This document shows, one piece after another, positions 36,258-46,288 of a stretch of 61,023 nt of DNA. The notes beneath the pieces were generated by a model that saw nothing but the letters and a program-made list of their open reading frames with translations, was not told where the DNA came from and ran no database searches. How positions within the stretch are numbered: position 1 is the stretch's first letter; the number at the start of each line of letters is the position of its first letter. Source of the stretch: an uncultured Paracoccaceae bacterium (GTDB lineage: Bacteria > Pseudomonadota > Alphaproteobacteria > Rhodobacterales > Rhodobacteraceae); the NCBI GenBank assembly GCA_913062865.1, contig CAJXWO010000010.1, forward strand, positions 1 to 61,023, in the 5' to 3' direction. Made by a program: the position numbers and the translations under genes.

Positions 36258-37166
36258 ATGATCCTGTGCTGCGGCGAAGCCCTGATCGACATGCTGCCCC
36301 GAGAGACCGGGGCCGGAGAGACGGCCTTCGCCCCCTATCCCGGCGGTGCCGTCTTCAACACCGCGATCGCACTGGGGCGGCTGGGCGCGCCCACAGGCTT
36401 CTACAGCGGGATCTCGACCGATCTGTTCGGCGAGATGCTGGACGGGGCGCTCGCGTCCTCGAATGTCGACGCCAGTCTTGCGCGGCGCTCGAACCGGCCC
36501 ACGACGCTGGCCTTCGTGACGCTCACCGAGGGCCAGGCGCGCTATGCCTTTTATGACGAGAACACCGCCGGCCGCATGCTGACCGAAGCCGATCTGCCCG
36601 CCCTACCCGACGCGGCCCGCGCGCTCTTCTTCGGCGGGATCAGCCTCGTGGTGGAGCCCTGCGGCGCGGCCTACAAGGCGCTCATGGCCCGCGCCGCGCC
36701 CGACCGGCTCACGATGATCGACCCGAATATCCGCCCCGGTTTCATCACCGACGAGGCCCGCTACCGCGACCGGCTCGCCGCGATGCTGGCCCAGGCCGAC
36801 ATCGTCAAGATCTCGGACGAAGATCTGCACTGGCTCATGGGCGGCCGCGACCCGGCCGCGCTCGACACCGGCGCGGCGCTCATCCTGATAACCCGCGGGG
36901 CTGAGGGCGTCACCGCGCACATGGGCGGCACCGTCTTCGACATGCCTGCCCACAAGGCGCAGGTGGTCGATACCGTGGGCGCGGGCGACACGTTCAACGC
37001 GGGCCTCCTCGCCGGTCTCGACCGCGCAGGGCTATTGGACAAACCCGCCCTGCGCGCCGCCGACCCGGACGCGCTCCGCCCGGCCATCGACCTCGGGATG
37101 CGTGCCGCCGCCATCACCGTCTCGCGCGCGGGCGCCAACCCGCCCTGGGCACAGGAGCTGACATGA
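36258..37166 (+). CDS. PfkB-family carbohydrate kinase (fructokinase-like)
   Basis: A 302-residue ribokinase-fold sugar kinase: [16 protein letters not shown] at the start, [16 protein letters not shown] (sugar site), DPNIRPGF and the C-terminal [14 protein letters not shown] with the catalytic aspartate. The pattern is that of fructokinases. ATG 36258 is chosen over one four codons upstream because the intervening GGAG then serves as ribosome site. Its stop overlaps dtd (ATGA). Confidence 0.9.
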   Translation: MILCCGEALIDMLPRETGAGETAFAPYPGGAVFNTAIALGRLGAPTGFYSGISTDLFGEMLDGALASSNVDASLARRSNRPTTLAFVTLTEGQARYAFYDENTAGRMLTEADLPALPDAARALFFGGISLVVEPCGAAYKALMARAAPDRLTMIDPNIRPGFITDEARYRDRLAAMLAQADIVKISDEDLHWLMGGRDPAALDTGAALILITRGAEGVTAHMGGTVFDMPAHKAQVVDTVGAGDTFNAGLLAGLDRAGLLDKPALRAADPDALRPAIDLGMRAAAITVSRAGANPPWAQELT

Positions 37167-37606
37167 GGGCGCTCATCCAACGGGTCTCCGAGGCCTCCGT
37201 CACCGTCGAGGGCGCGGTTCTGGGCGAGATCGGCCCGGGTCTTCTGATCCTCGTCTGCGCCATGCAGGGCGATACCGAGGCCGAGGCCGACAGGCTTGCC
37301 GCCAAGATCGCCAAGCTGCGCATCTTCCAGGACGCGGACGGCAAGATGAACCGCGCGCTTCTGGACACCGGCGGGGCCGCGCTCGTCATCTCGCAATTCA
37401 CCCTCGCCGCCGACACCGCCCGCGGCAACCGCCCGGGCTTTTCCACCGCCGCGCCGCCCGACGAGGGCCGCCGCCTTTACGAGTATTTCGCGGGCCGGAT
37501 GCAGGCCCAGGGCATCCCGGTCGCCATGGGCCGCTTTGGTGCCGACATGAAGGTGCGCCTCCTGAACGACGGCCCTGTCACGATCTGGATGGATACCGAC
37601 GGCTGA
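37163..37606 (+). CDS. dtd: D-aminoacyl-tRNA deacylase
   Basis: Removes D-amino acids mischarged onto tRNA. A 147-residue DTD protein, [17 protein letters not shown] at the start. It has the SQFTLAAD motif (cross-subunit Gly-cisPro partner region) near residue 77 and the [13 protein letters not shown]-terminus. Complete length. ATGA overlap with the fructokinase indicates cotranscription. Confidence 0.96.
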   Translation: MRALIQRVSEASVTVEGAVLGEIGPGLLILVCAMQGDTEAEADRLAAKIAKLRIFQDADGKMNRALLDTGGAALVISQFTLAADTARGNRPGFSTAAPPDEGRRLYEYFAGRMQAQGIPVAMGRFGADMKVRLLNDGPVTIWMDTDG

Positions 37607-37625
37607 GGGGTGGCGCGTCCCCTGG

Positions 37626-37649
37626 CTTCTTCTTGGCAAAAATACCTCA
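37626..37649 (-). repeat. GGTATTT...CCAAGAAGAAG dispersed motif, copy B
   Basis: Read on the minus strand this gap sequence gives gaggtatttttgccaagaag and aag. It begins 20 bases after the dtd stop. One of four related copies in the window. Confidence 0.55.
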
Positions 37650-37748
37650 GAACAACAGACCTGTTGCGCGCAGCATCAGGTCGGCGCGTCGCGGTCCAGA
37701 TTTCGGAATGAACCGCGCGCGGAAGCGCTCCTTTCGGTCACGCCCCGT

Positions 37749-38936
37749 TCAAGGCTCGCGCAGGGCCTCGCGCGACTTGTAAAGCGGTTTCATCAGGTAT
37801 TGCAGCACGGTCCGTTCCCCCGTGTGCAGCTCCACCTGCGCCTGCATGCCGGGGCGCATCTCGATCCCCGCCTGCCGGTCGGTGAGCGTCGTGCGGTCCA
37901 CGCGGACGGTGACGCGGTAATGGGGCCGGGCCTCGCCGTTCACGGGGCTTTCCTCGCGCACCGTATCGGCCGAGATCACGTCGACGCGGCCCTTCAATGA
38001 GCCGTAGATCGTGTAGTCATAGGCCGACAGCTTGATCGTCGCCGCCTGGCCGGGGCGGATATTGGCAATGTCCTCTGGCCGCACGCGGGCCTCCACGATC
38101 AGCTCCTCGTCGAGCGGGATGATCTGTGCGATCTCCTCGCCCGGGCGCACCACGCCGCCGATGGTCGTCACGCCCAGCTTGTTGACGATACCATGCATCG
38201 GGCTTGTCAGGATCGTCCGGTTCAGCTGGTCCTGGCTGGCCTTGAGGTTCTGCCTGAGCGTCGCCAATTCCTTGAGCGTGTCCGAATAGCTCTGCGCGCG
38301 GTCTAGCTCGGTCTGGGTGACCGTCTCATCATAGCGGATCCGGGCATCGGCCTGCGCCTTGCGCGCGCGGGTCACCTCGATCAGCGCCACGATGTTGCGG
38401 TCATAGAGATCCTCCAGCAGCTTCAGCTCCTGCGAGGCTTGGTCCAGAACCTGCTGCGCGCCCTCACGGCGGCTCACGTAGTCCGACTGCCGCGCCTTCA
38501 AAAGCGCCCGTTCCGAGGCGACGAGCGCGGGCGTGCGTGCCTCGAGCTCCTGCGGCACCTGGAAATCGAACTGACCCGCCAGCTCGGCCTCGAGCCGGAT
38601 GCGGCGGATCTCGAGCGCGGCGATCTGGTCCTCCAGGTCGTCGACGGTCGAGCGGAACTGCGTGCCGTGCAGCCGCGCCAGCACATCGCCTTGCATCACC
38701 ACCTCGCCCTCGCGCACCAGCAGCTCGGACAGGATGCCCCCTTCGAGGTTCTGGATGATCTGCGGACGCGAGGACGAGATGAACGTGCCCTCGGCGCGCA
38801 CGATCTGGTCGAGCGTGGCAAAGGCCGACCACATCAGGAACAGCCAGACCGTTGCGGCGGACATCCAGATCCCCAGGCTCGAGCCCGCGAATTGCTGGCG
38901 CAGCTGCCCGGTCAGGTTAGTGCTGATCAGCGCCAT
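37749..38936 (-). CDS. Type I secretion membrane-fusion protein (HlyD family)
   Basis: A 395-residue periplasmic adaptor joining the ABC exporter to the outer-membrane channel. One N-terminal membrane helix (about residues 22-44), VRAEGTFISSSRPQIIQNLE and GGILSELLVREGEVVMQGDVL (lipoyl half), a long coiled coil, then AQIIPLDEELIVEARVRPED and the C-terminal RPGMQAQVELHTGERTVLQY. It follows the ABC gene by four bases and is intact, unlike two other genes of the operon. Confidence 0.92.
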   Translation of the reverse strand: MALISTNLTGQLRQQFAGSSLGIWMSAATVWLFLMWSAFATLDQIVRAEGTFISSSRPQIIQNLEGGILSELLVREGEVVMQGDVLARLHGTQFRSTVDDLEDQIAALEIRRIRLEAELAGQFDFQVPQELEARTPALVASERALLKARQSDYVSRREGAQQVLDQASQELKLLEDLYDRNIVALIEVTRARKAQADARIRYDETVTQTELDRAQSYSDTLKELATLRQNLKASQDQLNRTILTSPMHGIVNKLGVTTIGGVVRPGEEIAQIIPLDEELIVEARVRPEDIANIRPGQAATIKLSAYDYTIYGSLKGRVDVISADTVREESPVNGEARPHYRVTVRVDRTTLTDRQAGIEMRPGMQAQVELHTGERTVLQYLMKPLYKSREALREP

Positions 38937-38940
38937 CGCC

Positions 38941-41178
38941 TTAGGCCTCCCGTGCCTGCAGATCGGTGCCGCCAGCGCGGGTCAGGTGTTCCAGCACCGC
39001 CTCGCGCGGGCCGTCCACCGCCAGGCGACCGTTCTGCAGAATCACCGTGCGCTCGGTCAGCGCCAGGATCGGCACGCGATGGGTGGCGATGACCGCCGTG
39101 CGGCCCTTCATCCAGTCTGCCAGGCGGCTCACCAGGGTGGCTTCCAGCGTCTGGTCGAGGGCCGCGGTGGGTTCGTCCAGCAGCAGGATCTTGGGGTCCT
39201 GCAGCCACAGCCGCGCCCAGCCGATGGACTGGCGCTGGCCGATCGACAAGCCCTGCCCGCCATCGCGGATCTCGAGGTCGAGCCCCTTGTGATGGCCCTT
39301 CACGAACTGGCCCAGCCCGGCGAAATCCAGCGCCGCGTAAAGCCGGTCATCGTCCTTTTCCAGCATGTGCAGGTTCACGTTGTCGCGCAGCGTGCCCGAG
39401 AACAGCCGGACGTCCTGGCCGAGGTAGCCCACCATGCGCCGCAGGTCGCGCGGCGCGATCTGGCTCATCTCGACGCCGTCGATCATCACCCGGCCCGCCT
39501 CGGGGGCGTAGAGGCCCGAGAGTACCTTCAGAAGCGTGGACTTGCCCGAGCCGTTGGCGCCCAGCACGGCCACTTTCTGCCCCGGTTGGATGACCAGCCC
39601 CGGAATGTCCAGCACCGGCGCGCCATCGGGCTCGTAGCGGTAGGAGACCTCGCGCAACTCGAACCGGCCCTGAAGCGTGTCGCGGCGCAGGTAACTGCGG
39701 GTCTCGTCCTCGTCCTGGTCGGCCTCGGCGATCTCGCCCAGCCCGTCGAGCGCGGTCTTGACGTTGCCCCAGCGCGCCATGGCCGCCGACAACTGCGTCA
39801 GCGGCGCCAGCGTCCGGCCCGTGAGGATGCCCACCGCAATGATCGAGCCCACGGTGAACTGGCCCGCAAAAACCAGGTAGGTGCCCATGATCACGGCCGT
39901 CAGATAGGTGGCCTGCTGGATGCCCTGGCTCCAGAAGGTCAACTGAGAGGCCAGCCGGCGCTGTTCCGAGGATTTCATCGCCGAAAGCGCGGTCATTTCG
40001 GACCACAGGCGACGGAACCGGTCCTCGCCCCGATGGGCCTTGATCGTATCGAGCTCGAACACCGCCTCGTGCAAAAGCCGCGCGGATTTCGCGTTGGCGC
40101 CCTGGGTTTCCTTGGTCAGCGCGATCATCCGCTTCTGCAGGATGACACCGGGCACCACCATGAGGATCCCGCCGATGATCAGAACCCAGACCACGTTGCC
40201 CGCGATCGAGGCCACGAGCAGCAGAAAGACGAAGATGAACGGAATGTCGGCCAGCGTGCCGATGGTCGAGGAGGTGAAGAACTCGCGCACCGACGAGAAC
40301 TCGCGCATGGCGTTGAACATCTGGCTGGGGCTTTGCCCCTTGAGATCCGAGCGCATGCCCAGAAGCCGCTCCATCAGCACCTTCTGAACATTCAGCTCGA
40401 TCTGCCGCCCGGCCCCGTCCATCAGCCGCGCGCGCGCCAGTTTCAGCCCGGCCTCCATCACCAGCGCGATCATCGCGCCGATGGCCAGCACCCAAAGCGT
40501 GGCCTCGGACTGGTGCGGGATCACCCGGTCGTAGATCTGCAATGAAAACAGCGCGACCGAAACGGCCAGGATATTGGCCACGAACGAGCCCAGCGCCACC
40601 TCGGCAAAGCTTTTGCGGAAGCGGTGGAATTCGCCCCAGAACCAATGCGCCCGACGGGTCGGCGCGCCATGGGTGTCTGCCAGCCGGTCCAGCGGCGCCT
40701 CGGCGCGCACCACGAGGCCGGTGAAATAGGGCGCGAAATCCGAAATCGGCACGAAGGCGCGGTTGTCGGTGCAAGTGGCATCGTAGATCGTCAGCTCGTC
40801 CTGCCGCTGGGCCAGCACCAGCACGAACTGGCCGCTCGTCATGTGCGCCAGCGCGGGCCACTGGTCCTCGGTGAATTGCGACACGGTCGTAACCTCGGTC
40901 ACGAAGCCGTTGGCGCCCATCGCGTTGGCGATCATCTGGGCGTGTACGTCATGGGCCGCGCCGTCGGCCGACATCATCGCATCCAGAAGATCGCGGGCCT
41001 TGACCTCGACGCCCAGCACGCCGCCGTAGACCGCGGCCAGCTGTGCCCGCGCAGCTGCCTTTTCGGCAAACGCGTCCACCGGCCGGGACGCGCGCGACTC
41101 GGCCTCGGCCCCGCCGGGCACCGTGGCCAGGACGGGCCGGGCGGAATGGGCGACGGTCAGGTGCGGCGGCTTGGTCAA
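38941..41178 (-). CDS. Type I secretion ABC transporter (LapB-like permease-ATPase)
   Basis: A 745-residue exporter. It has an N-terminal C39-peptidase-like domain without the catalytic cysteine (about residues 40-160), six membrane helices (about 185-430), and an ATPase domain with Walker A VLGANGSGKSTLL, an unusual signature LSIGQRQSIGWARL, and Walker B ILLLDEPTAALD. Such transporters export RTX or Bap-type adhesins. Start TTG at 41178 overlaps the true TolC stop (TTGA), which indicates translational coupling to the upstream gene's original frame. Confidence 0.92.
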   Translation of the reverse strand: MTKPPHLTVAHSARPVLATVPGGAEAESRASRPVDAFAEKAAARAQLAAVYGGVLGVEVKARDLLDAMMSADGAAHDVHAQMIANAMGANGFVTEVTTVSQFTEDQWPALAHMTSGQFVLVLAQRQDELTIYDATCTDNRAFVPISDFAPYFTGLVVRAEAPLDRLADTHGAPTRRAHWFWGEFHRFRKSFAEVALGSFVANILAVSVALFSLQIYDRVIPHQSEATLWVLAIGAMIALVMEAGLKLARARLMDGAGRQIELNVQKVLMERLLGMRSDLKGQSPSQMFNAMREFSSVREFFTSSTIGTLADIPFIFVFLLLVASIAGNVVWVLIIGGILMVVPGVILQKRMIALTKETQGANAKSARLLHEAVFELDTIKAHRGEDRFRRLWSEMTALSAMKSSEQRRLASQLTFWSQGIQQATYLTAVIMGTYLVFAGQFTVGSIIAVGILTGRTLAPLTQLSAAMARWGNVKTALDGLGEIAEADQDEDETRSYLRRDTLQGRFELREVSYRYEPDGAPVLDIPGLVIQPGQKVAVLGANGSGKSTLLKVLSGLYAPEAGRVMIDGVEMSQIAPRDLRRMVGYLGQDVRLFSGTLRDNVNLHMLEKDDDRLYAALDFAGLGQFVKGHHKGLDLEIRDGGQGLSIGQRQSIGWARLWLQDPKILLLDEPTAALDQTLEATLVSRLADWMKGRTAVIATHRVPILALTERTVILQNGRLAVDGPREAVLEHLTRAGGTDLQAREA

Positions 41179-42493
41179 ATGTCGCTCCCGTCGGCGAGCA
41201 AGCCCAGAAGCCGGGCCCGTTCCAGCCGCGTGCGCGCGGCCTCGTATTTCAGGTCAAGCACGCCCTGTTCCTGGGCGATGTAGGTTTCGTAGGCGCCCAC
41301 GACATCCATGACCTGTCGCTGACCGGCCTGGTACTGGCGCTGGAACAGCTCGAGCGTATCGCCCGCCTGGCGGGCCAGGTCCTGCGCTTCGCGGGTCGGC
41401 GCATCAGCGCGGCATCCTCGCGCTCGAGCCGGGCAAGATCCTGCGCGCTGTCCTCGCGCACCTCTTCCACACGGGCACGGGCGGCATCCTCAGTGGCCTC
41501 GATCGCCTTGAGCGATGCGCCGGTGCCGAGGCCGAACAGCTTGTCCGAGCTGACCTGGAGGCCAATGCCGCTGCCCCCCTCGCCCAGGCTGCCCCCGGCC
41601 TTGAGGCCCGGCAGGTGACCCGCGCGTTCGATCTTGGCGGCCTCGATGTCGCGCTGCATCTCGGCCCGGGCCTTGAGCACCGTCAAAGGTTCGGGGCCGA
41701 GGCGGATGTCGACCTCGCTCAGCCCGCGAACCTCGCCCAGGGGGGCGGCGGACATGGCATCGAGCGACGCGAGCGCAGCCGCTTCGGTCTCTTGCGCGGC
41801 GGCCCGCGTAGCGCGCAGTTCGCCCAGTTTCTGGCGAATGACGGTCAGGTCGGACATGTCCGACACGCCGCCCCGGACGCGCTCGGACATGATGTATTCG
41901 AAATGCTCCATCTCGCCCAGCGCCTCGCGCGACAGCCGGGCCCGGTCGCGCGCCTCGGCGGCGGTCAGGTAGAGCGTCAGCGCCTCGGCGACGCGGTCGT
42001 TCATGTCCTGGCTGAGCGTGACCGCGGCGACCTCCACATCGGCCTTGGCAAAGGCCCGCTCGGCGGTCTTGCGGCCATTGTCGAACAGCACCTGCTCGAC
42101 GACCAACTGGGCCACGAAATCGCCCATGCTGGACAGGCTCAGGCTGGGACCGATGGAGGGCAGCCAGTTCTTCGCTTCGGCCTCGGCCCTGAGCCGCGAG
42201 GCGCGCAGTTCGGCCACGGCGGCGCGGCCCGACGCGGCCATCACGGCCGAGGCGACCCGGTCATAGGCGCTTCCGGCGGGCAGGACCGACCGGCGTGCCT
42301 GAAGGTCCGAGATGATTTCGGAGCTCGCGGTTTCGGCCGCGCGGGCCTCGGACGTTTCGGGTCCGGCAACGGCCCCCGGTCGCAGCGAGGCGAACATCGC
42401 CACCGGGCCCGCGCCATCCGCCGTCCCCATGCAGCCGGTGAGGCCCAGCATGGCGATGATCGGAATTGCGGCTGTCGGTGTCGTTCTGCCCAT
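41175..42493 (-). pseudogene. TolC-family outer-membrane secretion lipoprotein, frameshifted near residue 360
   Basis: From ATG 42493 the protein has a lipoprotein signal ending MLGLTGC and a TolC-type coiled-coil region (ARAAETASSEIISDLQAR to ARVEEVREDSAQDLARLER). After LMRR, at about 41407, the frame changes. The continuing homologous sequence, TREAQDLARQAGDTLELFQR through MDVVGAYETYIAQEQGVLDL to LLGLLADGSDI, lies one base out of register and stops at 41175, overlapping the ABC gene start. One lost base (or an equivalent error) explains it. As read, translation would run on in the wrong frame to 41249 and lose the last 73 or so residues of the beta-barrel/helical repeat. Confidence 0.85.
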
Positions 42494-42577
42494 GCGTTGC
42501 CCCGGTCTGCGGGCCTCCATTGCCACTCGTCCCAAACCGGCCCGGCCCTGTGGCGGGCCGGACCATCCTGAGCGGAC

Positions 42578-43990
42578 CTAGGTCATCGGCAGGTCCGGAT
42601 CGTCATGCGGAAGCGCCGGCGTGTCCGAGCCCAGGTCGGTGCAGGCCGCATCGCCGTCGCCATCGCTGCCCGGCGCCGGAGCGGCGGGCGCGTCCGGCGT
42701 GTCGCACGCCGCGCCGTCAGGCGGGCCGGCCAGCGCGTTGATCTGCGCGTCGCTCAGGCTGAGATTGGCGTCGCCGGCCATGTTCAGCTCGATCGGGCCG
42801 ACCGACCCATCTCCGGTGCCACCGGCGTTCTGGTCGGGCATCACCACCAGTTCCGATCCGTCCGGCGCCGAAACTTCCGGCGCGAAATAGGTCACCCCGT
42901 CGCCCGAGATCTCGGTCTCGCGGTTCTCCTGGAGAACGGTCGTGCCCTCCATGTCGCCGTCGGACTGAACCTGCGTGCCATCGTCCACGAAATTGCTTTC
43001 GTTCACGCTCAGGGCGCTGACGTCCAGCGTCTGGGTTACCGTTTCAACCTCGCCGCTGGGCAGCATCGCGTGGGCCGTGAGCGTGACGCTGTCGTTGTCC
43101 ATGGACACCTGCGAGTCGTCGATATTGGCGATCCAGCTGCCGTCCGAGAGGACATTGGCGTTGATGATCAGATCCCCCGTCACGACCAGCACCGTGGAGC
43201 CCTGCTCGGCAAAGCCTTGCACGACCAACCCGTTGTTGGTGCCCGCGAATGTCTGGCCGTTGCCGCCACCGGCCGCCCCGTCCGCGCACGCATCCGGCTC
43301 CGGCTGAGGCGAGCAGTCTGGCTCGGGTTCCGGTTCAGGCTCCGGCTCCGGCTCGGGTTCACACTCCGGTTCAGGTTCCGGCTCGGGCTCCGGTTCCGGC
43401 TCGGGCTCCGGTTCAGGTTCCGGCTCCGGCTCGGGCTCAGGTTCCGGTTCGGACTCTCCGCCGTCTCCAGACGCCGCGATCAGCGCGGCACCGCCGCCGG
43501 CTGCGGCGGCCACGCCGGCGCCGCTCCCCAGGAAACCCAGACCACCCAGAAGGCCGGCTGCACCCATCGACACCTCGTTGCCTTCGGCGCCCGCGGCCAT
43601 CACCTCGGCGCGGTCAGTGAAGATCAGCGCGTCGTCCGGGCTCCACTTGCCCCAGACTTCGGTCTGTCCGTATTGCGCATACAGGACGCCTTCGGCACCT
43701 TCGACGAAGGTGACCTCGTACAGCACACCGTCCGAGCTGAGGAACAGTCGGTTCGGGTCGTCGACCACCGTGACGTAATAGTCGCTCAGAACGATGACCC
43801 GACCATCGGCCAGGGTGATCTGCAGATCGTTTCCGTCGCGGGTGTAGCTTTGAACCTGGTCCTAACGAAGATGGAGCGAGATCTCCTCTCCAGCCCCCAT
43901 CGGGACGACCGTTTCGAACTGGTCGGAATGGATTGTATCGCTGCTGACTTGGCCCGCACTTGCACGGACCACGAACTCGATCGCGCTCAT
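42578..43990 (-). pseudogene. Bap/BapA-prefix adhesin-like secreted protein, interrupted by an amber codon
   Basis: The frame starts ATG 43990 with SAIEFVVRASAGQVSSDTIH and the BapA prefix-like beta domain found at the N-terminus of large type I secreted adhesins. A TAG at 43864-43862 (codon 43) interrupts it, but the frame continues [40 protein letters not shown] and a glycine-rich helix. A long Glu-Pro repeat (about residues 182-224), an Ig-like module ([15 protein letters not shown] to [11 protein letters not shown]) and an acidic C-terminus ending [10 protein letters not shown] follow. In total 470 residues if read through; CAG-to-TAG would explain the stop. It is the likely substrate of the adjoining exporter, though unusually short for this class. 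Confidence 0.75.
43321..43455 (-). repeat. Hexanucleotide repeat encoding (Glu-Pro)n
   Basis: About 22 copies of a six-base unit (ggctcc/ggttcc variants on the plus strand) encode alternating glutamate and proline in the adhesin-like gene. Two cysteine-bearing breaks are included. Such repeats form stiff, extended, negatively charged linkers and are prone to slippage. Confidence 0.85.
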
Positions 43991-44171
43991 AATAACACCG
44001 CTCTGCCTCGTGCGCCCGCCTTTTTGACGGTGCGCCTGTTATGCTCTGCCACAGCATTACCGTTTTTTTGACACAGTCGCTAGGAAATTTTCGGGGAATT
44101 CTGGCCACCTGTGCACCGCAACAACAGCCCGCCCTCCGTCACGGGCGCGCGCTTTGCCGACATGTCGCGCT

Positions 44172-45041
44172 TTACGTGCCCGGGGCGTGCGTCAGCCGGG
44201 CCGCGCGCGCCAGCGCGCCGTCCAGGGCGGATCCGCGGGGCGCGCGCAGCGCCGCGGCCATCTCGGCGGGCAGGACCGGCGCATATCGGGGGCCCACACC
44301 GCCCGACAGGCACAGCGCCTCGCCCGCCCCCCAGCCGGCCGCGCGGATGGCCTGCGCAAGATAGGCCGCCCCCCCCGCGCGCAGGGCACGGGCCCCTGCA
44401 TCCCCGGCCTCGGCCGCGTCGAAGACACGGGGGGCAAGACGGGCGAAATCGCGCGGCGCGGCATCTGCGACATAGCTCAGGATGCCCGCTGCCCCGCCGA
44501 TCTCGGCCAGAAGCGCATCGGTCAGCGGGCTGGGCGGGTCGATCCCGTCCAGCACCCGCAGCGCCCGCGCAAGACAGGCCCGCCCGATCCAGGCCCCCGA
44601 CGCCTCGTCGCCCAGAACGAACCCCCAGCCGCCCAGTGCATGCGCCGCCCCCCGGGACCGGCGCGCAACAAAGGATCCGGTGCCCACACCCGCAAGGGTG
44701 CCATCCGCCCCGTCGAAGGCACCGTGTAGCGCCGGGACCCAATCCTCGACCACCTCCGCCCGCTCGAGGCCAAGGGCACGCGCCACGGCAAAGCCCTGGG
44801 CGGGCGTCGTGACCCCGGCAAGCCCCAGATGGGAGGGCCAGGCATGAAGCGTCTCGACCGGCTGCCCGATCCGCGCGGCAAGCTGGCCAAGGCCCGCGCG
44901 CAGCACCGCCAGCGCACCGTGCATGTCGCTGGTGACATTCGCTGGGCCCAGCGACAGCTCGATCCGCGTGCCGCGCCACAGCGCCGCGAAGCGGCAGCGC
45001 GATCCGCCGCCATCCACGCCGATGATGCCGGGTGTCTCCAT
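44172..45041 (-). CDS. BadF/BadG-type ATPase, N-acetylglucosamine kinase-like
   Basis: A 289-residue ASKHA-fold kinase: GIIGVDGGGSRCRFAAL with the phosphate-1 loop (about residues 5-21), LGLAGVTTPAQG, GTLAGVGTGSFVARR (phosphate 2) and GGWGFVLGDEASGAWIGR, the hallmark of GlcNAc/glucosamine kinases of this family. A C-terminal LCLSGGVGPRY adenosine site follows. It stands alone without transporter genes, so its sugar is inferred only from homology. Confidence 0.85.
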   Translation of the reverse strand: METPGIIGVDGGGSRCRFAALWRGTRIELSLGPANVTSDMHGALAVLRAGLGQLAARIGQPVETLHAWPSHLGLAGVTTPAQGFAVARALGLERAEVVEDWVPALHGAFDGADGTLAGVGTGSFVARRSRGAAHALGGWGFVLGDEASGAWIGRACLARALRVLDGIDPPSPLTDALLAEIGGAAGILSYVADAAPRDFARLAPRVFDAAEAGDAGARALRAGGAAYLAQAIRAAGWGAGEALCLSGGVGPRYAPVLPAEMAAALRAPRGSALDGALARAARLTHAPGT

Positions 45042-45180
45042 GCCCGGACCCTAGCCGCCGCGGGACGCTCTGCCCAGACGCAACCGCGCCCCGGCACGAT
45101 CGCCGCAGACACCCCCGTGACGGCAGCCCCCGGGATGCGCATACTGGGGACCGATTTGCCTGGCTATGAGGAGAGAGACC

Positions 45181-45771
45181 ATGCACCGCATCCTGCCCCT
45201 GATGACCGCGCTAGCCCTGGCCGCGCCGGCCTTTGCCGAGGATCCGGTCAATATCGCCCGCGACACGTCCTCGGTCACCGTCGAAACCCTGTCGGGCCCG
45301 ATGGAGATCAAACGCATCCAGGACACCGATCACGAGGTCACCGGCGAATGGGCGCGCACCTCGCGGCCCTGCCCCGAATTCTGCATCCAGCCCATGACCC
45401 CCGCCCCCGGCGTGACCACGATCGGCGAGCTGGAGCTTCTGGACTTCCTCCAGGATCCGGAGGTGACCGTGATCGACAGCCGCACGCCCGACTGGTACGC
45501 GGGCGGGACCATCCCCGGTGCCGTGAACATGCCCTATACCGAGGCCGTGGATCGGCTGGCCGAGCTGGGCTGCGAAATCGACTTCGACGGCTGGGATTGC
45601 GAGAACGCCCAGACCGTCGCGCTTTTCTGCAACGGGCTCTGGTGCGGCCAGTCGCCCAGCGCCATCCGCCGCATGATCGAGGCGGGCTACCCGGCCGAAC
45701 GCATCCACTACTACCGCGGCGGCATGCAAAGCTGGCGGGTGCTGGGACTGACCGTCACCGATCCGGGCTGA
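45181..45771 (+). CDS. Exported rhodanese-domain protein
   Basis: A 196-residue protein with a signal peptide (RILPLMTALALAAPAFA, cleavage near residue 19), then a single rhodanese fold: VTVIDSRTPDWYAGGTIPGA and the active loop ALFCNGLWCGQSPSAIRRM with the sulfur-carrying cysteine. It acts in the periplasm, perhaps on thiosulfate or protein thiols. ATG 45181 follows GGAGAGAG; a start five codons upstream is less likely. Confidence 0.88.
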   Translation: MHRILPLMTALALAAPAFAEDPVNIARDTSSVTVETLSGPMEIKRIQDTDHEVTGEWARTSRPCPEFCIQPMTPAPGVTTIGELELLDFLQDPEVTVIDSRTPDWYAGGTIPGAVNMPYTEAVDRLAELGCEIDFDGWDCENAQTVALFCNGLWCGQSPSAIRRMIEAGYPAERIHYYRGGMQSWRVLGLTVTDPG

Positions 45772-45842
45772 CCTGGATCAAGGACCGGGGCGCCCCCTCG
45801 TGCTCGACTTCCGTCACACGGACCGACATGGGAGGAGCCCCG

Positions 45843-46250
45843 GTGTACGACCATATCCTTGTCCCGATCTCGTTCGACGAAGAAGAAGGCGCGCGGCAGG
45901 CGCTCGACATCGCGCGGCGCCTGAGCGGCGAGGGCACGCAGGTGACGTTCTTACATGTGATGGAAGAGATCCCCGGCTACGCGATTTCCTACATGCCGCA
46001 GGACTATCTCGACGAAAGCCGCAAGGCGATCACCAGCGATCTGCAGGGCCGCGCGGCGCAAATCCCCGGCGGCCATACGGTGGTGATCGACGGGCATTCC
46101 GGGCGCTCGATCCTGAAATGGGCCGAGGCGAACCATGTGGACCTGATCGTGGTCGCCTCGCATCGGCCGGGCCTGCAGGACTATTTCCTCGGCAGCACCG
46201 CCGCGCAGATCGTGCGCCACGCCCATTGCTCGGTCCACGTGGTGCGCTGA
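45843..46250 (+). CDS. Universal stress protein, UspA family
   Basis: A 135-residue single-domain protein: YDHILVPISFDEEEGARQAL at the start, FLHVMEEIPGYA, and the ATP-binding loop VVASHRPGLQDYFLGSTAAQ followed by VRHAHCSVHVVR. GTG at 45843 after GGGAGGAG is taken as start; an in-frame ATG at 45828 would place the ribosome site inside the gene. Probably a stress-related nucleotide-binding protein. Confidence 0.9.
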   Translation: MYDHILVPISFDEEEGARQALDIARRLSGEGTQVTFLHVMEEIPGYAISYMPQDYLDESRKAITSDLQGRAAQIPGGHTVVIDGHSGRSILKWAEANHVDLIVVASHRPGLQDYFLGSTAAQIVRHAHCSVHVVR

Positions 46251-46288
46251 GCCACGGCCGGACCTCTGGGCCCCCGCATCCCCGCCGC

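Noticed and set aside
43862..43864. Programmed readthrough or recoding of the TAG in the adhesin-like gene
   Set aside because: No recoding structure or suppressor is visible, and a neighbouring gene of the same operon is also broken, so simple mutation is more likely.
42605..44071. A 488-codon plus-strand frame opposite the adhesin-like gene
   Set aside because: Arginine/leucine repeats arise from reading the Glu-Pro repeat backwards; there is no start signal or family.
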